Part shown: positions 24,427 to 32,872 of the stretch, one piece after another
Numbering within the stretch: position 1 is the stretch's first letter
Layout: every line of letters begins with the position of its first letter
Assembly (NCBI RefSeq): GCF_002321025.1
Contig: NZ_DCLL01000049.1
Span: 1 to 58,662, forward strand
Length of the DNA stretch: 58,662 bases
Origin: Acinetobacter lwoffii
GTDB taxonomy: Bacteria; Pseudomonadota; Gammaproteobacteria; Pseudomonadales; Moraxellaceae
Direction: 5' to 3'
Notes under the pieces: generated by a model
Databases searched by the model: none
Told to the model about the DNA's origin: nothing
The model's input: only the letters and a program-made list of their open reading frames with translations
Made by a program: the position numbers and the translations under genes

Positions 24427-25889
24427 TGAGCGAAACGCAAAACACGATGCAGCTGCAGCGTAAGCTGGGTGCTCGTCATCTGAATATGATCGCCATTGGC
24501 GGATCAATTGGTACAGGTCTATTCCTGGCCTCAGGGGCGACCATTGCCAATGCTGGACCAGGTGGTGCACTACTTGCATATGTACTGATTGGGATCATGA
24601 TTTATTTCCTGATGACCAGCTTGGGTGAACTTGCCACGCACAATCCGACCTCAGGTGCATTTTTCACTTACGGCACCAAATATGTCGAAGGTGGTTTTGG
24701 TTTCGCTTTAGGTTGGAATTACTGGTACAACTGGGCTATTACCGTGGCTTTTGAGCTGGTTGCCGTTCAGTTCATTATGAAATTCTGGTTTCCCGATATT
24801 CCGGGCGTGTACTGGAGCGCCATTTTCCTTGCCATTATTTTCGGGATTAATGCCCTGACAGTAAAAGGCTTTGGCGAATCCGAATTTTTCTTTTCTCTGG
24901 TGAAAGTTCTCGCGATCATTGCCTTTATCATCATCGGAATCTGGATGATCATGAAGATCATGCTCACCCCGGGTGCGGAAGCATTTGCCAACTGGAGCAT
25001 TGGTGATGCACCCTTTGTCGGTGGTTTCCAGGCATTAATTGGCGTGGCGATGATTGCCGGATTCTCTTTCCAGGGTACCGAAATGGTCGGTGTGGCGGCA
25101 GGTGAATCAAAAGATCCAAAGAAAACTATTCCGGTGGCCATCAAACAGATTTTCTGGCGTATCCTGTTGTTTTATATTGTGTGTATTTTCATTATCGGCA
25201 CATTGATTGCCTATAATGATCCTCGTTTATTACAGGCCGCTGCAACAGATAATATTGCGCTTTCGCCATTCACCTTATTGTATGAAAAAGCCGGTTTTGC
25301 CTTTGCCGCCAGTATCATGAATGCGGTGATCTTGACCGCTATTCTATCTGCGGGTAATTCGGGCATGTATTCATCTACCCGTATGCTATTTGATATGGCG
25401 CGTAAAGGCAGTGCACCTAAAATGTTTGCGCGTCTAGACCCGCGTGGTGTGCCAATGAATGCACTCTATGCCACTACGGCGATCGCAGCTCTGTGCTTCC
25501 TGACTACTTTCTTTGGTGAACAGGAAGTCTTTAACTGGCTGCTAAACATGTCGGGGATGTGTGGCTTTATCGTCTGGCTCGGTATTGCCATTTCCCATTA
25601 CCGCTTCCGTAAAGGTTATCTGGCACAAGGATATAAACTGGAAGATCTGGCTTATCGCGCTAAATTCTTTCCTTTCGCCCCTTGGTTTGCGTTTATCCTG
25701 TGTGCGATTGTCGTCCTTGGACAGAACTATCAGGATGTTTTGGCCGGTCAATGGATGGGTGTGCTATCGACCTATATCAGTATTCCGCTATTCCTGGCCA
25801 TCTGGTTCGGATACAAATGGAAGAAAAAAACCAAACTGGTCTCTTATCAAGAGATGGATGTGCAGCCGATGAAACTTGATCAGGAATAA
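24423..25889 (+). CDS. lysP: Amino acid permease, LysP-like (APC family)
   Basis: A 488-residue inner-membrane permease with about 12 helices. It aligns by eye along its whole length with E. coli LysP, the lysine:proton symporter: IAIGGSIGTGLFLASGAT in TM1, GFALGWNYWYNWA, FSFQGTEMVGVAAGES and LSAGNSGMYSSTRML. Lysine specificity is inferred from that similarity. Start codons at 24423 and 24426 are both ATG and overlap the rsmC stop. The gene is followed by a strong terminator. Confidence 0.85.
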   Translation: MMSETQNTMQLQRKLGARHLNMIAIGGSIGTGLFLASGATIANAGPGGALLAYVLIGIMIYFLMTSLGELATHNPTSGAFFTYGTKYVEGGFGFALGWNYWYNWAITVAFELVAVQFIMKFWFPDIPGVYWSAIFLAIIFGINALTVKGFGESEFFFSLVKVLAIIAFIIIGIWMIMKIMLTPGAEAFANWSIGDAPFVGGFQALIGVAMIAGFSFQGTEMVGVAAGESKDPKKTIPVAIKQIFWRILLFYIVCIFIIGTLIAYNDPRLLQAAATDNIALSPFTLLYEKAGFAFAASIMNAVILTAILSAGNSGMYSSTRMLFDMARKGSAPKMFARLDPRGVPMNALYATTAIAALCFLTTFFGEQEVFNWLLNMSGMCGFIVWLGIAISHYRFRKGYLAQGYKLEDLAYRAKFFPFAPWFAFILCAIVVLGQNYQDVLAGQWMGVLSTYISIPLFLAIWFGYKWKKKTKLVSYQEMDVQPMKLDQE

Positions 25890-25903
25890 CCCAGCCAATA
25901 ATG

Positions 25904-25930
25904 AAAAAGCAGTCTCAGAACTGCTTTTTT
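25904..25930. terminator. Bidirectional terminator after the lysP-like gene
   Basis: The stem AAGCAGT / ACTGCTT has an A-run before and six T after. It lies between the converging lysP-like and C39-like genes. Confidence 0.85.
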
Positions 25931-25942
25931 AATCTCTTTATT

Positions 25943-26494
25943 TTAGCTATTTCGCATTACAAAGTTACGGTCATCAATCACAATCGCTTGCTGGCAAATT
26001 CCGTCTACTCGACGTTGCTGCTCAAACACATGCGCCGGCATTGCCTCAAAGCTATCAAAGAAGCTGATTTCATTTTCATCGATTGCATAAACTAATGAAT
26101 GATTACCCACACCTTCTAGGGTATCGTAAAATACAATCACAAAACAGCCTGCTTCTACATTTTCCTGAATTTCTGCATAAGACAATGGCTGTTCTATAAC
26201 AGGAATATTTAAGCGATGTGCTTGTTGATAAAACTCAAGCTCAACCGGCTGTTTGTCTGCATCATATTCACTAAAAAAAGTGACATCCAGTCCTAAGGTC
26301 CGCAAAGCAACAGCAAGGGCAATAGTTGAAGTTCCCATCTCGGGATCATGGCGACAGAGCTGAACCAAGTCCGGAATATGCAGATCAATCCCATAATGAT
26401 GAAAAATCATCCAAATCGAAAAAATTCCGCTATTGGCTTCCAGATTTTGCAAGTCTTCAGGAATTTCGACACTCATATTTTTACTCAACGACAT
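25943..26494 (-). CDS. Peptidase C39-like protein lacking the catalytic cysteine
   Basis: A 183-residue cytoplasmic protein resembling the C39-like papain-fold family. The helix NSGIFSIWMIFHHYG sits where active members have a Gln and a catalytic Cys (as in CGPAS), but here Ser and Gly occupy the site. Further on, EVGC-like strand EAGCFVIVFYD, then GNHSLVYAID and SFFDS match the His and Asp-bearing strands. A pseudo-enzyme or binding role is therefore likely. ATG at 26494 is weakly supported; an internal ATG at 26476 has GAG seven bases upstream and is an alternative. The gene lies downstream of ompA on the same strand but beyond its terminator. Confidence 0.65.
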   Translation of the reverse strand: MSLSKNMSVEIPEDLQNLEANSGIFSIWMIFHHYGIDLHIPDLVQLCRHDPEMGTSTIALAVALRTLGLDVTFFSEYDADKQPVELEFYQQAHRLNIPVIEQPLSYAEIQENVEAGCFVIVFYDTLEGVGNHSLVYAIDENEISFFDSFEAMPAHVFEQQRRVDGICQQAIVIDDRNFVMRNS

Positions 26495-26529
26495 CTTAAC
26501 AGGCTAAGTGTAGTCAAAATACAGACACA

Positions 26530-26558
26530 AAAAAAGCAGCTCCGAAGAGCTGCCTTTT
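26530..26558 (-). terminator. Terminator of ompA
   Basis: On the minus strand a GCAGCTC / GAGCTGC stem with a TTCG tetraloop is followed by seven T, 22 bases past the ompA stop. Confidence 0.9.
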
Positions 26559-26579
26559 TAATGAGTGTTCAATAATGAA

Positions 26580-27650
26580 TTATTGAGCAACTGGTTGTTC
26601 AGCTAAAACAGTACGGCTACCAGTGATTGTCGCGAATACACGACGGTTCATAGCACGACCTTCTTTAGTGTTGTTGTCTGCAATCGGTTGATCCCAAGCA
26701 AAACCTTGAGTAGACAAGCGAGATGCATCAACATTGTATTCATTTACAAGCGAAGATTTAACAGAGTTAGCACGTGCTAGAGATAAACGTTCGTTTAGTG
26801 CACGTGGACCAGTGTTGTCAGTGTGACCTTCGATACGAGCAGTAGCGTTTGGATATTCAACTAGCTTCTCAGCAACTTTAGCGATTTCTGGTTTGTATTG
26901 ATCTTTGATGTTTGATTTGTTTGTATCAAAGAACACACGAAGTTCCATGTTCAGGTCTTCAGTCAACTCTTGTGGCGCTGGAGCAACTGGAGTTACTGGA
27001 GTTACAGGCTCAACTGGAGCAACTTCAACTACTGGAGCAGCTGGTTTCAGACGACCACCTAGAACAACATTAAGACCAGCAAGTGCTGTATAGTTCCAGA
27101 ATTTTTCGTCAAAGTGGTAAGTACCACGAGCTTCAGTACGTAGCGCTAATGCATCGTTGATGTGCCAGAATGCACCAACACCAGCGTTACCTAAAGTACC
27201 TTCTTCTTCAAGACCACGACCTGCACGACCAATAGCAGCATCTGTAGCGCCATCAAATTCATATTTGTAGTGACCCGCACCCAAAAGCATGTATGGCTTC
27301 ACTTTGCTGTCATAGTTACCAGTGAATACATCAGAAGTTGCATAGAAGTTACCCGCAATATTCTGACCTTTGTATTCAGCACCAGGTAGATCAGTCATAT
27401 CGCCTTTAACCTGGCTATATTCAGCTTCAAAACCTAGCCATGGCGTTAATTCAACACCAATCGCCGCGCCTACAAATAAATCATCTTCCATTTGACCAAA
27501 GGTGGTTAACTCACCATCGTCACCGCCATTGTTGTGCTGAGTGTCTTGGAAGGTATAACCTAACATCAACGGAGTAACAGTTACGCCTGCATTGGCAGCA
27601 GCAAAAGGTGCAGCTACAAGCATAGCTAAAGCAATACGACTCATTTTCAT
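26580..27650 (-). CDS. ompA: Outer membrane protein OmpA (AbOmpA type)
   Basis: A 356-residue precursor, the exact length of A. baumannii OmpA. The signal peptide MKMSRIALAMLVAAPFAAANA is followed by an eight-stranded barrel domain beginning GVTVTPLMLGYTFQD, a Pro/Val-rich hinge (VEVAPVEPVTPVTPV), and a C-terminal OmpA-like peptidoglycan-binding domain with FFDTNKSNIKDQY and the diaminopimelate-binding region ARIEGHTDNTGP..ERLSLARA. GGAGG lies eight bases before the ATG at 27650; the longer frame has no support. A sigma-70 promoter is visible at 27761-27789. It is the major structural porin of the genus. Confidence 0.97.
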   Translation of the reverse strand: MKMSRIALAMLVAAPFAAANAGVTVTPLMLGYTFQDTQHNNGGDDGELTTFGQMEDDLFVGAAIGVELTPWLGFEAEYSQVKGDMTDLPGAEYKGQNIAGNFYATSDVFTGNYDSKVKPYMLLGAGHYKYEFDGATDAAIGRAGRGLEEEGTLGNAGVGAFWHINDALALRTEARGTYHFDEKFWNYTALAGLNVVLGGRLKPAAPVVEVAPVEPVTPVTPVAPAPQELTEDLNMELRVFFDTNKSNIKDQYKPEIAKVAEKLVEYPNATARIEGHTDNTGPRALNERLSLARANSVKSSLVNEYNVDASRLSTQGFAWDQPIADNNTKEGRAMNRRVFATITGSRTVLAEQPVAQ

Positions 27651-27760
27651 GGATTTATCCTCCAGAGATAACAATTGTTGTTCAAGCTCAAGCCCGTAAT
27701 AGGCCATCCTGAGATAGGCTTTTTATTACCCCAGTATTATTCTTAAGCTATTCACATGGC

Positions 27761-27789
27761 ATCATACAAACACTTTATTATTTTTCCAA
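27761..27789 (-). promoter_or_regulatory. Putative sigma-70 promoter of ompA
   Basis: Read on the minus strand: TTGGAA, 17 bases, TATGAT. The predicted transcript would have a 5' leader of about 100 bases ending with a GGAGG ribosome binding site. Confidence 0.6.
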
Positions 27790-27792
27790 GTG

Positions 27793-27811
27793 CTTGATTA
27801 ATCTAATCAAG
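27793..27811. promoter_or_regulatory. Inverted repeat upstream of the ompA -35 box
   Basis: CTTGATTA and TAATCAAG, perfect eight-base arms around three bases. It ends three bases from the putative -35 of ompA, a position typical of an activator or UP-like site. Confidence 0.45.
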
Positions 27812-28024
27812 TAAATTATTGACAAAATTACTTACAATTTCCGTTGTAATTCAGTAATTTTTTACTCAATTTTTTATTCTGAATGACCTATTGTGATTGC
27901 CAATTATTTTTAACAGCTTTCTTGAAACTTAAGTAAGCACTGATTTACACGCTCAATAAAGCATAAAAAACGTATAATTAATAACATCTTTATTATAAAA
28001 ATAATATATTAATCAGGTAACTCT

Positions 28025-28546
28025 ATGTATAAAAAAATAACAAGAGCGTTCACTATTGTTGAGTTAATTATCTGTATTGCAATGATTGCAATTCTCGCCA
28101 GTATCGCTCTACCGTACTTTCATGAATATCGATCTAAGCAGGAAGCCAAAAATATTCCGATCAAATTATCTCAAATTAATCGCTATGCACGCAGCCAGGC
28201 CGCAGTGTTTCACCAAAATATTGTGATCTGCCCGAGCCAAGATTCTCTCAGTTGCCAAGCCAATCAATGGAACAAGAACATGTTGGTTTTTATCGATAAA
28301 AATAAAAATAGGCAAGTGGATGTAGACGAACAAATTTTACATATTGATGTACTTAACCTCAAATACGGCAACCTGAGTTGGCGAGGAACTTTGAGTTTAC
28401 CGAGTGTCACTTATCAAGCGCACACTGCCTTGCCGATTGGTTCAAATGGTAGTTTCTATTATTGTTCTACCCATCTTTCTAACCAACAGCGTATTGTACT
28501 CAGCAAAATGGGGCATATCCGGATTGAAAGTCTCTCATCTTGCTAA
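28025..28546 (+). CDS. GspH/FimT-family pseudopilin
   Basis: A 173-residue minor pilin or pseudopilin. The N-terminus has a short basic leader (MYKKITRA) followed by FTIVELIICIAMIAILASIAL, with the conserved Glu at position 5 of the mature protein. The residue before the cleavage site is Ala instead of the usual Gly. The C-terminal globular part has four cysteines or more and ends in SSC, as FimT-type proteins often do. It stands alone, without other pil or gsp genes, so it probably feeds a machinery encoded elsewhere. Confidence 0.82.
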   Translation: MYKKITRAFTIVELIICIAMIAILASIALPYFHEYRSKQEAKNIPIKLSQINRYARSQAAVFHQNIVICPSQDSLSCQANQWNKNMLVFIDKNKNRQVDVDEQILHIDVLNLKYGNLSWRGTLSLPSVTYQAHTALPIGSNGSFYYCSTHLSNQQRIVLSKMGHIRIESLSSC

Positions 28547-28657
28547 CAGAACTATCCAGTTTATGCTTCGCTGCGATTAACGCTTCAATCCTGAGTTTTT
28601 TTCAATATACTGCTTAAGTTTGAAAAAATTGATTAAAACTCATACGGAGAGAGAACA

Positions 28658-29833
28658 ATGACTGACATCGTAATTGTCAATGGTGCACGTACAGCCATGG
28701 GTGGCTTTCAGGGTAGTCTTGCAAGTGTAACTGCGCCCGAACTGGGTGCGGTCACCATTAAAGAAGCCATTGCCCGTGCGGGTCTGCAACCAACAGATAT
28801 TGAAGAAGTCATTATGGGTTGTGTACTCCCGGCAGGCTTAAAGCAGGGTCCTGCACGTCAAGCCATGCGTCAAGCTGGTCTTCCAGATTCTACTGGCGCG
28901 GTCACCATTAATAAATTATGTGGCTCAGGCATGAAAGCCGTCATGCAAGCGGCTGACATGATTAAAGCCGGCTCTGCTAATATTGTAGTTGCAGGTGGCA
29001 TGGAATCCATGACCAATGCTCCTTATGTATTGCCAAAAGCACGTGGCGGTTTCCGTATGGGTCACGGTGAAATCAAGGACCATATGTTTCTGGATGGCTT
29101 GGAAGATGCTGAAACAGGTCGCTTGATGGGTTCATTTGCCCAAGATATGGCAAATACTAAAGGTTATACCCGCGAGCAGATGGATGATTTTGCGATTCGC
29201 TCATTAAAGCGTGCGCAAACTGCGGTCAATGAAGGCTACTTTGCTGATGAAATCGTGCCTGTAACAGTTAAAACCCGTAAAGGTGATGTAGTCGTTGATA
29301 AAGACGAACAGCCGTTCAATGCCAACATCGATAAAATTCCAACTTTGCGTCCTGCTTTCGCTAAAGACGGTACGATTACGGCGGCTAATGCCAGCTCGAT
29401 TTCAGATGGTGCATCAGCTTTAGTAATTACCTCGGCTGACAATGCAGCAGCAAAAGGGTTGAATCCTTTGGCTAAAATTGTTGCCTATGCATCGAATTCG
29501 CAACATCCATCTGAGTTTACTATTGCTCCAGTCGGTGCAATCCAGAAAGTGCTAGATAAAACTGGATGGGCCGCTTCTGATGTCGACCTTTGGGAAATCA
29601 ATGAAGCCTTTGCCATGGTGACCATGTGCCCAATCGATGAGTTCAAGCTAGATCCTGAAAAAGTCAACATCAATGGCGGTGCATGTGCTCTCGGCCATCC
29701 TGTGGGTTCAACCGGTTCACGTATTATCCTGACTTTGATTCATGCGCTGAAACGTACGGGTGGCAAGAAAGGCATCGCTGCACTCTGTATCGGTGGTGGT
29801 GAAGCAACTGCTGTAGCGATTGAATTACTCTAA
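28658..29833 (+). CDS. Acetyl-CoA C-acetyltransferase (thiolase)
   Basis: A 391-residue thiolase, the standard length for biosynthetic acetoacetyl-CoA thiolases of the AtoB/PhbA type. The nucleophilic Cys is in NKLCGSGMK (about residue 88), and the catalytic His is in GGACALGHPVGSTGSR. The C-terminal Cys is in CIGGGEATA, and NEAF is present. The enzyme condenses or cleaves acetyl-CoA units. It has a GGAGAGAG ribosome binding site and its own terminator. Role in acetoacetate, PHB or fatty-acid metabolism cannot be told from context. Confidence 0.92.
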   Translation: MTDIVIVNGARTAMGGFQGSLASVTAPELGAVTIKEAIARAGLQPTDIEEVIMGCVLPAGLKQGPARQAMRQAGLPDSTGAVTINKLCGSGMKAVMQAADMIKAGSANIVVAGGMESMTNAPYVLPKARGGFRMGHGEIKDHMFLDGLEDAETGRLMGSFAQDMANTKGYTREQMDDFAIRSLKRAQTAVNEGYFADEIVPVTVKTRKGDVVVDKDEQPFNANIDKIPTLRPAFAKDGTITAANASSISDGASALVITSADNAAAKGLNPLAKIVAYASNSQHPSEFTIAPVGAIQKVLDKTGWAASDVDLWEINEAFAMVTMCPIDEFKLDPEKVNINGGACALGHPVGSTGSRIILTLIHALKRTGGKKGIAALCIGGGEATAVAIELL

Positions 29834-29850
29834 CCTCTTCCCTCACCCCA

Positions 29851-29908
29851 TCCCTCTCCCATATAAGGAGAGGGAGTTAAAAACCCTCCTCATCTGGAGG
29901 ATTTTTTT
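29851..29908 (+). terminator. Double hairpin and terminator after the thiolase gene
   Basis: A perfect 9-base hairpin (TCCCTCTCC / GGAGAGGGA) at 29851-29875 is followed by a CCTCC / GGAGG hairpin and seven T at 29882-29908. The first hairpin belongs to a C/T-rich stretch that looks like an interspersed repeat. Confidence 0.75.
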
Positions 29909-29992
29909 CGCTTACATTTTGATAAGGCTTGCTCACGCAAAGTACCGCAAAGTGGCGTAGATTAAAGCAAGTAAATAAAAGGGAGTTCTCCC

Positions 29993-30442
29993 ATGCAACT
30001 GAATCATTACCTCAATTTCCAAGGTCAGGCTGAAGCAGCCTTTAATTTTTATAAATCAGTTTTTGGAGGCGAATTTTCAAGTCTGAGTCGTTATGGTGAA
30101 ATGCCAACTGAAGAAGGGATCATGCTGTCAGAAGCGGATAAAAATAAAATCCTGCATATCTCACTTCCCATTAACGAATTTACAGAACTGATGGCATCCG
30201 ATACGAATGATTAATTTTGCACGCAAACCAATACCGTTTTCATTCAAGGTAATAACCACTATATTTCCATTAACTTAGATGCCAGCGAACAAGCTGAAGC
30301 ACAACGACTCTTTGATGCTTTATCGGTGAATGGTCAAATTGAGATGCCGCTAGAAAAGACCTTTTGGGGCGCACTTTATGCTGCCTTTAGCGATCAGTTT
30401 GGAATTCACTGGATGATCAACTGTCAACTTGAAGAAAATTAA
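29993..30442 (+). pseudogene. VOC-family (PhnB-like) protein interrupted by an in-frame stop
   Basis: The frame opens with MQLNHYLNFQGQAEAAFNFY, typical of PhnB-like glyoxalase/VOC-fold proteins. It hits TAA at 30212-30214 after 73 codons. The same frame then continues without a further stop for 75 codons, to TAA at 30440-30442, and encodes the expected second half (TNTVFIQGNNHYISINLDA, later TFWGALYAAFSDQFGIHWM). No frameshift is needed. The total of 149 codons equals the usual family length, so a single nonsense change is the simplest explanation. An assembly error or recoding are alternatives. Confidence 0.85.
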
Positions 30443-30460
30443 AGGTTTTTATCAAGATAT

Positions 30461-30488
30461 AAAAAAGCCGGAATCAATCCGGCTTTTT
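30461..30488. terminator. Bidirectional terminator between the VOC pseudogene and the DUF934 gene
   Basis: The stem AAGCCGGA / TCCGGCTT is flanked by A-run and T-run, and serves both converging genes. Confidence 0.85.
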
Positions 30489-30507
30489 GACAGTAACTTA
30501 ATTTAAA

Positions 30508-30993
30508 TTATGCACCTGTTTGATAATGTGCCTGTGCAACCGCAGTCGATGCCTGATACGGATTTCTGAAATCATTCAAACCAGCAGCAGCTTCCTGAAT
30601 ATCCTTACCTTCTTTAATCACAAAAGTATCGAAACCAGAACGCTTCATGTAATTCAGTACATCTTTGAATACATCTCCAGTAGCACGCAGTTCGCCCTGG
30701 AAACCCTGGCGACGAAGAAGTGCTGCAAATGAATAACCACGGCCATCATTAAAACCGGCAAACTCGATAAAGATTGCGTCTAGCTGGTCCAGTGGAAATT
30801 CATGGTTTTCAGGCGAAGCATCTACAGTTAAGTACAATGCTTTTTTACCTGCCACATTGGTAATTTGATCTAACTGTTCAACAGTTAATACCACATCACC
30901 TTGGGGTAATACACCATCTTCACCCATCAATTGATAGGTATTGTCTGCAATCGTGCCATCTTTAGAGAGCACTTGAAGTGCGGTATTAAGCAT
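30508..30993 (-). CDS. DUF934 protein, sulfite-reductase partner
   Basis: A 161-residue soluble protein of the DUF934 family, which is found almost always beside the sulfite reductase hemoprotein gene in proteobacteria. It contains the family stretch IFIEFAGFNDGRGYSFAALL followed by LRATGDVFKDVLNYM. The start is the ATG at 30993, overlapping the cysI stop by eight bases; the extended frame is cysI sequence. The role is presumed to be in assimilatory sulfate reduction, from genomic linkage only. Confidence 0.88.
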   Translation of the reverse strand: MLNTALQVLSKDGTIADNTYQLMGEDGVLPQGDVVLTVEQLDQITNVAGKKALYLTVDASPENHEFPLDQLDAIFIEFAGFNDGRGYSFAALLRRQGFQGELRATGDVFKDVLNYMKRSGFDTFVIKEGKDIQEAAAGLNDFRNPYQASTAVAQAHYQTGA

Positions 30994-32629
30994 ATGCACG
31001 CTCCTTAAATGGTTGAATGCCGACACGGCGATAAGTATCGATAAACTCTTCATCTTCCTGACGCAGGTCAAGATAAGTATTCAGAATTTCTTCTACGATA
31101 TCCGGCACGACTTCGGCTGCAAATGATGGGCCAAGAATGTCACCAATTGACGCATCATGATCCGCATTTCCACCAAGCGTAATCTGGTAGAATTCTGCAC
31201 CTTTCTTGTCTACACCTAAAATACCGATATTACCCACATGGTGATGACCACAGGCATTCATACAGCCTGAAATATTCAGATCCAGTTTGCCTAAGTTATA
31301 AATCGTATCCAGGTCATCAAAACGGCGTGAAATTGCTTCAGAAATCGGAATGGATTTCGCATTAGCCAAAGAACAGAAGTCACCGCCCGGGCAGCAAATG
31401 ATGTCGGTCAAGAAACCGATATGCGCACGTGCCAGGTTGTTTTGGTCAAGGGTTTGCCATACAGCGAACAAGTCTTTTTGTGGTACATCGACCAAGGAAA
31501 TGTTTTGCTCATGCGTGGTACGCAGCTCACCGAAAGTGTACTGATCGGCAAGATCTGCAATCAGGTTCATTTCTTCGGTGCTGACATCACCCGGTGCAAT
31601 TCCGGCACGTTTCAGTGAAATCGTCACGATACGATAACCTTTCACTTTATGTGCATTGGTATTGATGTTGAACCACTGTTTGAATTTCGGATATTGCGCG
31701 AACAATTCAGTGAAATCTTCATCTGCATAATCTTGGTAGTCAAATGGCGTGAAGTTCTCATCCATTTTCACCAAGGTGTCTGCATCGATTTTCAGTGTTT
31801 TAATCGTATGTTCAAATTCAGCTTCAACTTTCTCGGCAAATACGGCTGGTGTTAAGGCTTTTACCAGAATCTTGATACGCGCTTTATATTTGTTGTCGCG
31901 ACGGCCATGCAAGTTATATACACGAAGCACTGCTTCCAGATAAGCAATCAGGTCTTCACGCGGCAAGAACTCACGAATAAAGCTGCCAATCACTGGCGTA
32001 CGGCCGAGACCACCACCGACTTTGATTTTATAGCCCATTTCGCCTGCTTCATTACGCACGATATACACACCGATATCGTGGAATGCAGTGGCTGCACGAT
32101 CGGTTTCTTCAAGCGCAGAGACTGCAATCTTGAACTTACGTGGCAAGAAAGCAAATTCCGGATGGAAGGTCGACCATTGACGGATCAATTCACAAGTCGG
32201 ACGTGGATCGGCAATTTCGCCTGCAACCACACCGGCATACTGATCCGTCGTGGTATTACGGATACAGTTACCTGAAGTCTGAATCGCATGCATTTGCACA
32301 GTGGCCAGTTCAGCCAGCATATCCGGCACGTTTTCAAGCGCTGGCCAGTTAAACTGGATGTTTTGACGGGTCGAAATATGCGCGTAGCCACGGTCATATT
32401 CTTTTGCCAAATCAGCCACTTTACGAAGTTGTTTTGAGTTCATCAAACCATATGGCACAGCAATACGTAACATTGGCGCATAACGCTGTACGTACAGACC
32501 ATTTTGCAGACGAAGCGGACGATACTCATCTTCAGTGAGTTTACCGGCTAAATAACGTTCCGTTTGGTCACGGAACTGTGCAACACGTTCATTAATCAGT
32601 TGCTGATCGAAATCAGTATATAAATACAT
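30986..32629 (-). CDS. cysI: Sulfite reductase (siroheme, 4Fe-4S) hemoprotein subunit
   Basis: A 547-residue nitrite/sulfite reductase of the siroheme family, reducing sulfite to sulfide in cysteine biosynthesis. The cluster and siroheme ligands are Cys413 and Cys419 (CCPGGDFC) and Cys456 and Cys460 (CMNACGHHH). The N-terminal ferredoxin-like half shows RLQNGLYVQR and the HISTRQNIQF motif. The coupled DUF934 gene supports sulfite over nitrite. The electron donor (flavoprotein or ferredoxin) is not in the window. It is followed, with overlap, by the DUF934 gene in one operon. Confidence 0.92.
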   Translation of the reverse strand: MYLYTDFDQQLINERVAQFRDQTERYLAGKLTEDEYRPLRLQNGLYVQRYAPMLRIAVPYGLMNSKQLRKVADLAKEYDRGYAHISTRQNIQFNWPALENVPDMLAELATVQMHAIQTSGNCIRNTTTDQYAGVVAGEIADPRPTCELIRQWSTFHPEFAFLPRKFKIAVSALEETDRAATAFHDIGVYIVRNEAGEMGYKIKVGGGLGRTPVIGSFIREFLPREDLIAYLEAVLRVYNLHGRRDNKYKARIKILVKALTPAVFAEKVEAEFEHTIKTLKIDADTLVKMDENFTPFDYQDYADEDFTELFAQYPKFKQWFNINTNAHKVKGYRIVTISLKRAGIAPGDVSTEEMNLIADLADQYTFGELRTTHEQNISLVDVPQKDLFAVWQTLDQNNLARAHIGFLTDIICCPGGDFCSLANAKSIPISEAISRRFDDLDTIYNLGKLDLNISGCMNACGHHHVGNIGILGVDKKGAEFYQITLGGNADHDASIGDILGPSFAAEVVPDIVEEILNTYLDLRQEDEEFIDTYRRVGIQPFKERAYA

Positions 32630-32872
32630 GGCGTACAGCTAGTAGTTTCTATTATATCGCCGGCAAGGATAGCGAGATTGAACCTATCAATAAAATGCTT
32701 TTTATACATATTTCATAGCGGTTTTATTGATAAGCCTGCCAAAGTTTCACGGATCTCAGTGTTTACAGCATTGGATTAAATTTAAAGTAATAATGATTAA
32801 ATTCTTCAATCATTATTACTTATTTTCATATAGAAAGATTTCTCTCTCTACTCTATTAACACTTTAAAAATT

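Larger units (their letters stand above)
27651..28024. other. Divergent regulatory region between ompA and the pseudopilin gene
   Basis: This 374-base AT-rich region holds the ompA promoter, an inverted repeat just upstream of its -35 box, and a plus-strand TATAAT at 27973-27978 that may serve the pseudopilin gene, though without an obvious -35 partner. Confidence 0.55.
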
